The notes beneath the pieces were generated by a model. It did no database searches, was not told the origin of the DNA, and saw only the letters and a program-made list of their open reading frames with translations. DNA of 64,000 nt from Colletotrichum lupini. Taxonomy: Eukaryota; Ascomycota; Sordariomycetes; Glomerellales; Glomerellaceae. The translations under genes and the position numbers were made by a program. The stretch is taken from positions 930,001-994,000 of the forward strand of contig NC_064682.1 in the NCBI RefSeq assembly GCF_023278565.1, written 5' to 3'. This document shows positions 25,683-38,699 of the stretch, piece by piece (the stretch's first letter is position 1; each line of letters opens with the position of its first letter).

Positions 25683-25792
25683 TGGGTGGGTATGGGCAGC
25701 TGGGCTCCGTGGTCGGAGGCAGGGCCTGCCGCAGCCACACTTGGGTGCAGAATAGCGGGAGCTGCTGGCAGGATATCCTCGCCCTTCGTCAT

Positions 25793-28290
25793 TTGTATGT
25801 CATCTGCAAAATTGTACCATACTGAGCCTCGCAACTTCGACCTAGTATGCGTAGACACCTCGCAAATGCGTTGCCGGTCCCTACTATAGGGATCCCTTTT
25901 TGGCTCAAGCCACTTCCAAACCTACCACCATGTGTCTTCCAGGCGTGATATCAACGTTTGGCTGACATGGCGGAGGTTAACCATAGGCTTGTACACTGCA
26001 GAAACCGCTGCACCTCTGGCGCTCGGGCGGGCTTTCGACGTGCTTCCCCGGAGCGGCTGGACCCTGAGTAGCGGACGTGGCGGACAAACTGATCCTTCGA
26101 TCTCCACCCCGACCAGCCCGCCCATCCAATCTTTCACAATCATCACGACGCCGTCTCATCTTAGTAGCACATCGCGTCATGTTCCGCGAGTTGGCTGAAC
26201 TCTGTTCTTCGGAAACCATTGTGTCGCGAATCCAGGGCGCTGGCCAGACTTTTTCAAGATGTCAGATTCAATGTTACTCGGCGCGGGCGCCTCTCTTGTG
26301 CACTCGTCATCACCAACATATTGCAAGCTGCACTCCATGCAACAATGAGGGTCATGTTCATGTGTATGATAATCATTCGAATCTCTTCACTGGCACGCTC
26401 TCAATTTCGAATCGCGTTCGCATCCTGCCCTTAGATTGGGTGGCTGGTGCAATATTAGTCTTGATTTCGCACCACAGCAGTTCGAGAATGTGCTATGACG
26501 TTTTGTCGCAACATTCAACAAGATCGTATCCTGACCCCTCGAAGCAAGATCCTGGAAACAACTCCCCAAAAGTCGCTTGCTCGTTCTTCCGCCGTATACG
26601 TCTCTCGCATCCTTCTGATATAGATTGAGCATCCTACTATAATCTCACGCCACCAAGCAGTCGGGGAGTCAAAGCTCAAAGAGCTAAAAGACTTTCGTGC
26701 TGATCAGCGGCTGACGAATGTTTGTCGACTTGAGATGGCATAGCTATCAGGAGCTATGGCACCTGGGGATCTCGGTCTAATCAAGGTAGCATCGAATGCT
26801 ATCGGGACTCTCGAATCTGCAGTAGCAGCATCTCGGCCTCCATATTAGGACTGCGAAGGTACCGCGGGGAAGGTATCTCCGGCCTTCCCACAAGATGTAA
26901 GCTGTGCTTCAAGCCAGCCGCCACGAGATGAGTCGAGGCCTAACTGTGTGGCGGTTGATCGAGGTTGACCACGACATTTGTAAAGGCCGGCGGCCGAGAA
27001 TTACTTGCCACGCCTAACAACTCTCACATCGACCATTGCAGCTCACCAGCTGTGAAGCTTGGTGGCAGCTACCACACGGGCCCTCAAAGGGTACTCCGTA
27101 CGTTGGCTTGAGTTGGGGATGACGCCGTTCGATTCAGCCTTTTGCCCCCATGGACGCCTCCAACAATAAGTACGGTCTTCAATCAGCCACTCTTAGTCAA
27201 TCGAGTTCTTTCGTCAAAAGCCACTGCTCCCTCAAGCTTAGTTCAAACCCGTTCAAGCACCTGTTACAGGTTCATGCCAAGACGCGGCCGTCGCATGGAA
27301 ATGAGACATCTTCTAAGCCGGCAAGCCGGAGCAACGGACGTGCGAGCCTCTATGGCGTGGTGGCCAGAGCGTGTTCGTCTGCTTAGCCCCGAAGGCCGAC
27401 GCAGGTCCCTGAAGATCATCTTTTTCCGTCTCGATCCGGGGATGGGTGAGAAGAGTCACTTCGTCTGCCTATTGGCTGGTGAAAGGTCATATCGAATGGT
27501 CTATCCTCACCCGGCCCTTTTTCTTCGTGAGATTAACGAACTATTACCTTATCAAAAGAGAGATCGAGTCGACCTGGGATCTTCCGCTAGTGTGCCTGCA
27601 GAGAGACCGGTAGATGATTATATCTGCCAAGTGCATGTCTCATAATTCATTGCCGCCATCATTCGAAGAAGTTAGCTAACTATTTCCGCCGCTCCAACGG
27701 TGAACTAGAAACCGCTCAACCGCTGGAGGAAACGCGACAAGGAATAAGTGATCGACAAAGAACAAAGATCCAATTTCAAAGTCCCTAAGTCAAGCCTGGC
27801 TAGGGCCAGCCGTTCATGCCGTTCTAGAAAAGGGGCGTATGAGCCTTTTCGTTGCCATAGGTTTTTCGGACGCTATGCCGCGTACAGTCGTCAGGCAGCA
27901 AGCTCCCGCCGATCGGGATAGCTATTTGTCGTCGGAGCAGACCCTGATTCATGAATCGCGTGGTTGCTAGGGTCCATGGACTGATTGCCAGGCTTTCCTC
28001 GGCCGAAATCGCACCGCACTGAGCAGTTGGGACCTTTTGCTAGAGATTACCTCAAAAAAGTCCACCCCCGGTGCTGATCACGAGTATCCGGTGCAACGGA
28101 AATTCTGGAACCCGGGACGAATCGAGACAAGACAGAACAAGATCGACAAGAAGAAAGAATCATTATACACAAAATTCGATATATCAGAGACAACCCGGCG
28201 GGATTTAAAGTTTATTATGGTCGGTATCTGATTGCCGAGCTCCGCATTAAATAATTAAAGAATGCAAAAGGTCCATGATTTTACATTCTC
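25793..28290. other. Gene-poor region upstream of hAT-like element's right flank to the EEP gene
   Basis: About 2.5 kb with only short open frames (183 codons at 26077-26628 and 167 codons at 27142-27645, both plus strand). Neither shows a recognisable domain or neighbouring exons. A TACTCCGTA motif is at 27092. The last few hundred bases are the 3' flank of the minus-strand EEP gene. Confidence 0.45.
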
Positions 28291-29881
28291 TTACTGAGGC
28301 GCATAAACAAATGCCAACCTGTCAATCTCATCCCCGTCCCGTCCCAAGTATCCGACAATCTGCCATCCCGAAGGCGCCGTGTGCGTCGCGCAATCCGACG
28401 TCGTCGTACCAGCCGCGACCGTTCGGCCCGTGCTGGTAGTCGCCTGGATGTAAAAGTTGCGCGTCTCGTTGCTCTTCTTGCCCCAGCAGAGCTTAGCAGC
28501 GGTCCAGTACTCAGTCGCAGCAAGCGTCAGCGTCGCGGCCGTGCCACCGGTACCGCCGTGGGTGAAGACGGTGCCGTCGGCGAGCGTGACGGCGACGGAG
28601 TCGAGGCGGTCCGCGCCGCGGAAGGTCAGGACCGAGGCCTTGGGCTTGGACTTGCTGGCGAGCGCGGGCAGGTCGGAGAACCAGTCGCCGTGGGGACCGC
28701 CGGAGAAGTCGGATTGGCGTAGGGTGGAGGAGAGGGACCAGGTGAAGTTTGCGGTGATGGGGTTGTGGTCGGTGAGGATGCTGCCGTTGGACTGGAGGAA
28801 CTTGCTGCTCTCGTAGTTGAAGTAGGTGGCCTCGAGGTTGACGACGGCGTTGCCACGGTAAAAGGCCTTGTCGACCGTCTCGCAGTAGTTTGTGGTGCTG
28901 GGGTTGGCGCAGAGGGTCTCGACGGTGGGCACGACGCCGGCGCGCTCGAGCTGGAGCCAGACGTCGCGCATGCCGTTCTGCGAGGCGAAGACGCCGATCT
29001 GGTCCGACGTGCGGGTGTAGCGGGAGTTTGTGTCGCCGAAGACGAGGACGGCGTTGCCGACGGACCAGGTGTCGATGTAGTCGGCGACCTGGTGGAGGTT
29101 GCTGTTCCGGGCCGTGAGGTCGCCCGCCTCGGTGCCGGCGTCGGTGTGGAGGTTGTAGACGTCCACGTAGACGCCCTCGGCGACGCGGAGGCGCATGAAG
29201 GTGAAGCCCTTGGGCGTCAGGCAGTCGGACCCGGAGGCATTGGAGCAGGTTGACCACTTCACGCGCTCGAATTCGATCCAGTCATAGTTGGCGAGGGTGT
29301 TGAGGCCGGAGCCGAGGGGCACGCCGCCGGAGGTTGCGGTGCGGTAAGGGTGCGTGTCCGTCTCATAGATGTAGGCGTGGTAGTTGAAGTCCTGTTTTCG
29401 GTATGTTAGTTATAGTACTGTTTTGCTATTTTCTGCCATTTCTTGGAGGTTCATGGCTAATGATAGCAGTAGAGTTCAAGCTTGAAACAGTGACAGATGG
29501 GAAATGCTGGGATCGCGAGTCGTGGATGTCCTTGCATTGACGCAGGGACGGAGCAACATGTGGCTCATGCGCTTTCCCCAGGACCCCAGCCCACGCGGAC
29601 AATAGCAAGAAATAGCTTTTCAGCTGTCGGGAATAGATTGCTGCTCTTGTGCAAAGACTCACCTCTTGAACGTTGATGATGTCGTAGTTGTACTTGGCGA
29701 AGTACGATCCGATGGTTCGCGAGTTGGTCGTCTTGTCGCCGGGCACCTCGTTGTTCTGGAGGATCTCGGGCAGGCCAGCGACGTTCATGGCGAGGATGGT
29801 GAGGTCGCCGCTCATCTGGGCCAGAGCGCCGGAGGAAAGGGCGCTTCCGGCGAGGAGCATCTTGAGGCTGGTGGGCTTCAT
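28291..29881 (-). CDS. Secreted endonuclease/exonuclease/phosphatase-fold protein with jacalin-like domain
   Basis: Two exons, complement of 28291-29391 and 29663-29881, with a 271-bp intron; 439 aa, junction NVQE|DFNYHAYIYETD in phase 0. An N-terminal signal peptide (MKPTSLKMLLAGSALSSGALA, cleavage near residue 21) indicates secretion. The catalytic fold carries the family signature residues: NVQE with Glu73, LHTDAG with His155, GDTNSR with Asp193 and Asn195, and TDHNP with Asp281/His282. These suggest a metal-dependent phosphodiesterase or phosphatase acting on nucleic acid, phosphoinositide or sphingolipid headgroups; the substrate cannot be told. From about residue 303 (GGPHGDWFSD) to the end is a beta-prism of the jacalin-like lectin type ending WQIVGYLGRDGDEIDRLAFVY, probably a carbohydrate-binding module. 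A TTTAAATA element lies about 160 bp upstream of the start. Confidence 0.9.
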
Positions 29882-32800
29882 GATAGCGACTGGATCTTCT
29901 GCTCGTTTCGCAACGTGGGATGTTTGATCGGACGGAGGGAAGGGAAGAAAGATCGACGGGCGAGCGAGAGGGACAGAGCGGCGCTGGCTGGAGACGAAAT
30001 CCCAACTACATGCGAGAGAAACGGCGAGCAGTGGTGATATTTAAAGGAACCTTTTTCCCATCAACTCAAACGTAATTAACTATGAACTCCCCTCTTGGCA
30101 GCACGAGGCGAACCAGACATAAACACCCTGGTTAACCTTCACACGATGTGGCATGTGCTAAAGAACCAGGGCTACAAGCAAGATTACAACAGCTTTACAG
30201 TTGAATTTGGGGAAGGTGACAAGCAATAGGCACAACGTGATCTACATTTGACTCGTGATGGGTGGAACATCTTTACGGTGGTTGATGCTCATCTCCCTCG
30301 AACCCCTCACTGCCGCGGCACTGGTGCCCAAATCGGTCGTTCTACCCCGTCCTTATCGACGTATCGACATGACGATGTAACCTCTCCCACCGGTCAATGC
30401 TGCACATGTCCGGGCCGTTAGATGCGGAGCGGTCGTAAAGGTCGGACAAAGGGGGAGCAGCACCGGACGAAAAGATGGAATATGGTATCCGTATAATATC
30501 GACACGAAATATATACACACGTGCGGTGAAGTAGCATCGCTACACTCAATAATGATACTCCATTGGCATGACACGTTTTTATCAATTTATTGAAATTAGG
30601 CATGGCAGACATGCTGACCGTGCATATCATAGAGTGAGGGGGGAGTTATACTCTGAGGTAAACATATTGTCCACAAGTATAATTAGACGGTCAGCTGTTT
30701 AGATGACACTGATTACCTTGATGGAGCTACAAAACGCACTTGGATAGAATTAGATACCGACCGCTGTGCAGGGGCTGGCTTTTTCAAGGTTCACATAGTG
30801 GTTTTCCTCAATCCTGTGCTGCCCGGCAGGCTCAAAAGTTGCACGTGGATCCACGTGGAGGGTCTTGGCTATGAGATTCGTCGACGAGGGGTTCTCCTTG
30901 TCGAGACTATTTCTTCAAACGACCTGGCCCTCCACGAGGGACAGATATTCTCACGACGTTTTATCGTCCCTCGGCGAACCAGCCTGAGTCCTGGGGTTCC
31001 TCAACAACACGTTTCTTTTTCTCTTCGGTCAATAACTTCCGTCGGCCGAGTCTGCCGAGAAGGAGTCGCGAGTATCCGCAAACTGTAGGAAAACAAGGGC
31101 AACTCGGCTCAAGCGTTCGGTGCCGAGTTAGGAATGGGTCGAACACGTTCAGTTGATCTCATTTTTTGAGATGGAATGACGTGTCTATGCGGAGGCGCAG
31201 ATTGCACCATCCGAGTTTTACCGGGCGAACCATCATCATGCCGTTCCTGCGGCGATGCAGCAGAAGAAGACGAAGTCATCTCGCTCTCGGCAGGCATCCG
31301 TTGGCAAGATTCGGAACGACCTTACGACGGCTCGGCTTGCGAAAGAGAAAATGCGACTTGGCGGAGGTGCGATGGTGGGAACCGGCCACTCGGTGCCTCT
31401 GGGTCATTTCTGGGTCAGACGAAGCAGAGGATGGCCCGTCCGTCGTCGGTCCTCCCCGCCGGCGACTTTGTTTCGGCGCTGCCATGGTATGGCCGGGTTT
31501 CGCAACGGCCGTTGGGCCCCCAACCCTCGAACCCGGTGTCGTTTTGCGAGGCAGCGCGCCGAGGTCCGAAGGAGAAGAAGACGTGCGGAGCCTTGAACTT
31601 TTTGCCCTTCGCAACCGGTAAGTTCCATGGACCCGAGCAGCTGGGTCGGCGCTGAGTTTCACTCTCACTCTCTACTTGGGTCCAGCTAGGCTGATGCGGT
31701 ACCAAACTATGACTCTAAACCAATTTGTGGCTTTTCCACGTACCCATAGATCTGGGCCCGTTTGCTGCTGTGGCCGGCATCGTGGTAATGAAAGCCGCCG
31801 TTATCGAATGTTGCATAACCCCGAGCTTTCCAATTTTAGAATAGAATGCAATTTAGAGTATTGTCCCATGGTGGTTGGGAACGTTGGAATTCCAGTTTGA
31901 GAGCGTGGTAAAAAAGCCACAGTGGGGAGATGAACCCATCGTTGCCATGCTAACTTTGGTCGCCAAAACCGAGAGCCTCGAGAGAGGCGTGAGAAAGAGC
32001 GCCCCGAGAAAAGCATGACGCCCTTTGTTCCTGGATAGGTGTTTGGGGCTAAGAAAGTTTGGTGCCACACGGCGTGGCGCCACGGATGGGTTCCTGACAT
32101 GATTTCTTGGCTGCTAGCTAGCCTCATTTCCATGGTTCATGACGAGTGAGCGTAATCGCGAGCGCGACCGCATTGACGAGACTACGGCTGGTTGTCCACT
32201 AGTTGTTTTGACAAACTTTGGTAGAAGTGGTTTCGTCACGATACAAGACCATCATCATGACTCAACGGAGCTGATTTTCAATGGTCAACATCCTCTATAT
32301 GCAACCGTTCAGACGTCACTCTATTCACGTAGCATCGCCTCCATGAGCAGAGGGAGGCAAACTTCTCCCTGTGAAGCCTGCAAGGAAAACCACTATTTCC
32401 AAGGCAGGAGACAGATAAGACAGCTGAATCTGAGCCTTGGTGCGGATAAGGGAGGGTGAGAGAGGGCAGGACTCTGACTCGGTGCTTGTTTGGGAATGCC
32501 TGCGCACGGCCCTAGCGGTGATCAGGGACCGCCAGGCGAGCTTTGGTCGGGAGGACTGAGCTCCGGGTCTCAGGATGGTCTTGAGCAACTCTTCATGCGG
32601 AGGGGTGATGTGATGCGATGGGGGGCAGTGGCAGGCAAGTTGGGAACAGACAAGACGCGGGTTCCGTGGGCCTTCCTGGCAATGGGGGTTTCCTGCGTTG
32701 TGAGATTTCGCATATTGGCCACAGTATGTGATTATGCTTTGCGATGGGTGCGGTTGTGGATGCGGAAACGGGAGGTCATAGTGACTGGTGTTATTGACAC

Positions 32801-35800
32801 TTTTCGGGGTCGACGTGAGACTATCTTAGCCCTACAAGGCACCACAAGCCGACGGTCTCGTTCGATAGACGGATGGATCAGGTGGTAATATGTCCGGCAA
32901 TCCTTTTGGAGGGCTCTCATGGATGGGCCGAATTTGAAATCTTTCTCTCGATTCCGGGGGCATTGATCTGAATGAGCATCACGGCCGTTGATCTTGGTGA
33001 TCGATCATCACTAGGTCATTCACGATCGCTTGGGGTAAGTCCAAAGGCCTGTTTCGAGGTCCAGCAAGTTGCGGCAGAGGAATGAGACTTGAGGCCTTTC
33101 AGCTGGCATCGTGATGGTATTTGCCGAGAATTCCCAGTGCCGTCCGTTTACCAAACCAGTCGTAAGCCAGATTGGCGAGTCTCATGCATGCCTCTGCGAT
33201 CATATGATGATATTTGCATGCAATATTCCTGACCAAACGGAGAGGGTCCAGACCGTAACATTTAGTTACCATCCGGCCATTTCTTCGGTGGGGCCCCGTC
33301 TTTGACAGCGGCATGCCAGCAAGGGAATCTTGCCCTTCTGTCGATGGACTACAAAGTCTCTCCTCGAATCGCCTGGAGTGGTACAGTGTCAAACGGTACC
33401 GTTCGAGGGTGTGGGGTCTGAGTTGGTGAAACGGGCCGGACGCTATTCGTACACTACACTCCATCTTCATCACCTTTTCAGGTGATATTAAGCATGATAC
33501 GGTTACGGTCGGTCGGTTTGTTTTAGACGGGTTCTTTTTCACCCCTGTTCTGGACCCCGATGAGCGCTGAAATGGATGGGGGATAGAGGTAGGCCTGTCC
33601 ATGTTGAGGTTGCTTGCGTGATATGCGTGAAATCAGCGAAAACTTCGGCACACTCGGACGGGTCATAATAACGGGTTCCTTGGAAAGCTTGGGTTGGCGA
33701 TCTCTACTGTGTAGTCTGCGCTCAGTCTTACCCCTCTGCCCTGCCATGAAGACGGGCCAGAAGATCTGTCCGGTTACCGGTTGTCAATAAGCCCTGAAAG
33801 CTTTGATGTGGAGCCTTGCGCCCGTTTTAACGTATCCTTATATGTAGAATTCGTCATCGCGATGCTTGGCGATTGTGGAATTGGAGCCGGGTCCAAGAGC
33901 AAGGGAATCGAGAATCCGGAATGAAGGACTATGAAAAAGCTGGGAACATGGGAACAGGTAGGGTGTTGCGCGGGCGCGATGGAGTTGCATATGCAGTGGT
34001 AGGGAGAGCGATGCAGATATCGAGGTGCTTGTGGGCAGGGGGTATCGCTGACAATTGTCTCGGGGCTCTCCCTGTAGGCAGCGATGAGGACAAGCTGTTG
34101 AGATCGCTCGACGAGATCAAAGCTCCTACACACCAACGCCGGCTGGAGAAACTTGCGAGGACAGGACCATCCCCGCTGAATCCACGTTTTCTTCCTTCTT
34201 TTTGTCCGATGCGTGGGCTTCTGGGAAGACGTTCATGCGAAACTGGGCACATCACATCTCAGGCTGGGATGACCACAATGCGTTTCTGCTATCTTGCCTC
34301 TAGTCCAGAGCGAAGTAGAACAGGATGCATGGTTACACTTCGGAACACGCTGGTAGTAAACGGCGATTGCTGCGGTACCTATTGTTTCGCGAGCGTCTAG
34401 AAAACGTGGAGAAAAGGAAAGTGATGGATCCAAAAGGTGAGCTAAATTACATGATATCAACCGGACCAAGAAGAGACAATGGGTCTGTGTGCATCTGAAC
34501 TCTCGGGAAAAGTCAAGCAAGAAGTTGAGTTGACTTTTTGAATTTCCCCTCTTCGAGAACATTGCTGATTTGAGATGCCACAAAGCGGACGCTCCGAAAG
34601 TCAGCCTTCCGCCCACCGGAGGCTCTTGGTTGTACTCGGAATGGACTCGGTGTGCCGGAACGGATGTGGCGCTGGGGTCCGGAGCAAGCTCCGGCTTCTC
34701 CCACTCGCCGGCTGCACCGCCGCCCATCTTCCCGATCTTCCAAGACAAAAATGACAACGCCACAACCCAGTCGATATACGTAATCGAGATGAAATACAAA
34801 CAAACGCATTGAAAACGTGACGTGAAGGTCATGTTCATGTTCATCATATCCGATGGAGCGTCATTTCTTCTTCCTTGCGTTTGGGCCTCCCCTGGTTGCC
34901 AGCGTCCGATATCACATTCATCCCACCAGACGCGTTTCACGAACCCACGCAGCACACAGTAGACATCTTTGCTCTTCTCCTCCGCCTCTGACAGACTTGC
35001 TCCATCTGCACCGTGTCCGTGCGCTCAAGGATCACAAGTTCAACTTGACTTGTAGCATTTCCCGACGACGAAGACGACCCTCGGCTTGCACCCTGCTTGC
35101 CCCTCTCTTCTGACCTACCCGGACTCAAGATATGAATGCGGACTGAGGATCACAGCGTCATTCCATCACATCGCAGACGGGCCTTTCAATAATCGTTAGT
35201 CTCATATTGACCAGGTGTCAAACCGTAAGCGAAGGGCACCTTGGAGTAAGAAAAGCAACGAGCTTCCCCTCTTTCCCGCCTAGTTCCCTTGCGTTCGCTT
35301 GACCATGCGGGGCGGCGGCCAGCACCTGGCATCATCACAAGCAGCTGAAGTGGACGCGCGGGGGTTCCATTTCTGCAAACCCATCCAAGCTCCAGCTGTC
35401 AATGCGGCCGATGAGGGCGCGGCGCGCGGTTTTGGTCCATCAAGAAGCAGAAGCGGTGGAGGGATGGATAGCCTGCCGTTTTTCTTGCATCCTTCCCGCA
35501 CTGACCCTCACTCCAAAATAGGCCAGGACTCAGAATAACACCCTTGTCCCTGATGGAGCCCTGTCTAGGCCCTGGTCAATAATCTCGTCGTATTAAGAGC
35601 TGGCATCGTGGCTGTCAGGGTTCGTGATGCGTACCTTCAGACAGCGGCTGGGGGTGTAAATAGATGGAACTTCAAGGAACCTGGGAGGTGGATGAGCAAG
35701 AGATAGTCTGGAACGAGGGAATTCGATTAAAAGAAGGTGAGAAACGTGCTTCGGCGTCGAGACCGGATTGACGCGGTTAGAGAGTATTGATTGCTGCAGG

Positions 35801-36600
35801 CCAGGACACACGAACCCCCCACTGTGACGCCCACCGGGCCACCGTTGAAAATTGAGATCATCCAGGAACATTCCCTCAAACTCTTGATTACATGGGTGGA
35901 ATTTTGCTTGTATTGACCGATACGTCCTAGGTAGTCGGCATATCAGGGTCTTATCAGCCACCGCTGCACACGATCACGAATTGCCGTAACATCATCACTC
36001 GTGATTGTGCGATGCTGGACTGCTCTAGAATGAAGTAATAATTGCTCTCATGCCATAGTGAGTGCTGTTGACATCCTGCATATGGACTTAATCTCTGCCC
36101 TTGAGTAAACGTACAGGTATGCGATGCAACGTTCGGCGAAGCGATCGGGACGTGGGCGACAATGGTATTGCTGCATAATGGCTTAGGAAGACTTATCACT
36201 GTAACAGAGGCAAGATAGTATTGCTGTAGCTTTACTTTTCGGCATCGCCCGGTCTAAGAGCCAAGCCTCTACATAAACCTAAAGGCGAATTTTCTCGCTA
36301 TTTGCCGAACATCAGACGGAGGAAGAAAAAGGCCTGGCCTTTCTGACCGTCGCTTGTCTGCCGATGACACATTGGTAGGGAGACCACATGGCAACTTGAT
36401 CATCCGAAGACGAAGGAGGCTCCTCTCCGTTGAGGAGAGAAATCTCCACCCCGCGCCGGGCTGCTGAAGCGAGGGGACTGCTCAGCAGGCTCGCGTTTCA
36501 GACCGCGCCGCTGACAATCAGTTCGGCGACTTGTCCACTCTGGGACTTCTCAAAAGGGTTTCTGTTTATGCGACTACAGAGTTTGTGAGACGGTGAATAT
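29882..36600. other. Gene-poor region, normal composition
   Basis: About 6.7 kb without a supported gene. The first few hundred bases are the promoter of the minus-strand EEP gene (TATA-like at 30038-30045). Overlapping open frames at 31109-31705 and 34233-34955 reach 150-240 codons but occur on both strands and show no domain, signal peptide or consistent splice pattern. Confidence 0.45.
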
Positions 36601-38699
36601 GTTCAAGTGATTGTCCGTTGCCGTGTGCGACAGAAGCAAACTGATGAGCGTTTGGAACAGGTTGACGTTTTGTTACGGTCGTCATACGCGTTTGGGAGGG
36701 TATATCACCGGTCTTCTAAACCTTATTGTTGGTATACACGTAGGCAGGTCAGACCTTTTGGTCGCGACTAGGTCAATAGGTCAGTATAGGTCTATTGCGT
36801 GTGTGTAGGAGGGGAAGATCGTGGGCAGAGCCCGCGGTCCCTCAGTGGGTATAGGTAGGTGGAAGGGTCCGTCTGCACGGGCCCAGACTGCCTACCTACC
36901 ACCCCTACCTAACTACCTAATAGGGCCCCTTTTCTGCCTCGTAATCCAACACTTATAAACGTATGATGAATCTCTTGAAATAGTATCGGTGATTGGGATC
37001 ATGCATGACACCATGATGTAATAGCGACTTACAGACAGTATTAACAGTGGAAAGTCCTCGGTAGTTAGGATGGCGGCGACCAATATTCGGAGAGTTTCGG
37101 GGTGACAGCTGGTTTCAAGGACTGAGAACGATAGCACAGCAGTTAAGTTGCTAGCGATGCGACGCTGAAGACTGGAAGTCGCATAGCATTAGGCAAACTC
37201 TTAATGGATGTTTCGCCACGCTTGAAGGTAGCTTCTCCACAGGTAGTATGGCATCAATAGAGCTGTTAGATTCATATCATATGATCATTGCCATATTCGG
37301 CCCGTCGACGATCTTGTTAAGGGCTGGGGCAATCGTAGTCGCCAAGTTATTTGAAGATGTTAATAAGCGCTTAGATGAAGCATGATTGTCAAAGTGCGGT
37401 CAGTTATTTCATTCTGCTACTAGACGCATGCCTGCCTTGGACGGGTTCTGTTATTTATTGAGCACTTTGACTTGTCTTGGCTGTATATTGACTACGAAGT
37501 GAGCGATAGTATAGTTGCCAGTTCATGGCTGTAATTCGCATGGCCTTGGTATTAATCAAAGTCAGCGATCATTAGCGTTAAGATTTATTAACAGATCTCA
37601 ATGATAGTGGTCTTTCCATGAATCGTGGAAATGAGGGTCTTTCTTTGCGCGCGAATTAATTTCAAAGCTCTTGCCAAGGCTTCGTAATTGTAATCCGAAA
37701 CGGCGACTTACTTGTCATCAAAGTATCGTAAACAAATCGATAGATCGGTCTAGTTACTAGAGACATATTGCAATTGTGGCGATGTATAGAAGGTGTCTGA
37801 CCACAAAATCTGACTATGATACATAGTGGACGAGATCATGAAGTGGGTGGCTCAACCTCGCCAGTGTTTTCGTGCCATAGAATAGTAAACTAACCATCAA
37901 GTATCAATACCGCAAGCACCTTTAAGGTCTGGGTCGATGATGGCAATGTTTGTCGTTTCCCTAGATGCTAAGTTGTATTGAATGCATGCTCGATATTGTG
38001 GCATCACCTCCTTCTATAGCAAGTCAATGATACCTCACACCAGTGGTTCTAAGTCGACTGTTCATGTTGCCCAAGCGATGTTGTACAGACTCTCGACGCA
38101 CTATCGAATTAGTATGATCGCAACCTATGGGAACAGGTTTCGAATGGTTTGCTTTGGCACCAAGGGAATATCACATGTAGTTGGGTAACGACATGACACT
38201 AATCGCCATGGAGCGATCCATGCCACTTATCAAAGTAGGTCTGTATAGATCATTTCACCTTTGTACTCTCTATCAAGCTTCATGTGAGACGTCACCACTG
38301 TTTCCGTTGCTACCTCCTAAGCATGTTCTAGCCCTTCAGGATGCACGGTCAAACAGAAAACAATAGTCACAGTCTATAATTCATGAACGAACCCGAACAG
38401 ACGAGGTGTTTGTCGCCTTAAATTTCAAGTATAAAGAGTAAAACCTTTTTTTTTTGCGCTCGTCTTGCTCAACCCCATGCTGGAGGTCTTGAGGTCTCTA
38501 CACATTTAACAGAGACTAAGTCATCGGGGGACTTGAAGCGACGCTCAAGCACTAAACTTTCCAGATCGCATGATATCTACCGGCCAAAATTCTTCTATCC
38601 TTCGCGCAATTGAACTCTACAATAATCAGAGCACTTCCGCTATCAGCGCTTGTAACTAAAGTAAAACTCTTCAGTCATAGGAATATCCACTCACTCAGG
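36601..38699. other. AT-richer stretch with possible decayed coding sequence
   Basis: Somewhat AT-richer than the flanks but not as extreme as the RIP blocks. Around 37205-37372 (plus strand) one frame reads through about 55 codons of protein-like sequence (for example SMASIELLDSYHMIIAIFGP). Around 37982-38366 two adjoining plus-strand frames run for 68 and 61 codons, separated by a stop and frame change. I cannot identify a family. An imperfect hairpin with GGTAGGT and ACCTACC arms lies at about 36855-36902. These may be fragments of a dead gene. Confidence 0.3.

Larger units (their letters stand above)
25012..25784. mobile_element. Non-autonomous hAT-like element (773 bp, 57-bp terminal inverted repeats)
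   Basis: Terminal inverted repeats at 25012-25068 and 25728-25784 begin GGGCGAGGATATCC. They match over 57 bp with two mismatches, the first 38 bp being identical. Directly outside both ends is the same octamer TTCGTCAT (25004-25011 and 25785-25792), an exact 8-bp target-site duplication. Such duplications are characteristic of the hAT superfamily (also P and Merlin elements). The interior is short, has no transposase motif and is filled by simple tandem repeats, so it would depend on a transposase supplied elsewhere. The terminal repeats are longer than those of most hAT elements, and the outermost bases are not the common CAGGG, so the superfamily assignment is tentative; the transposon nature is well supported. 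Confidence 0.8.

Noticed and set aside
26077..26628. 183-codon plus-strand open frame in the gene-poor region
   Set aside because: Unrecognisable, with low-complexity Arg/Ser/His content and no neighbouring exons.
34233..34955. 240-codon minus-strand open frame
   Set aside because: No domain, no signal peptide and no supporting splice structure; overlapping frames of similar length occur on the opposite strand.
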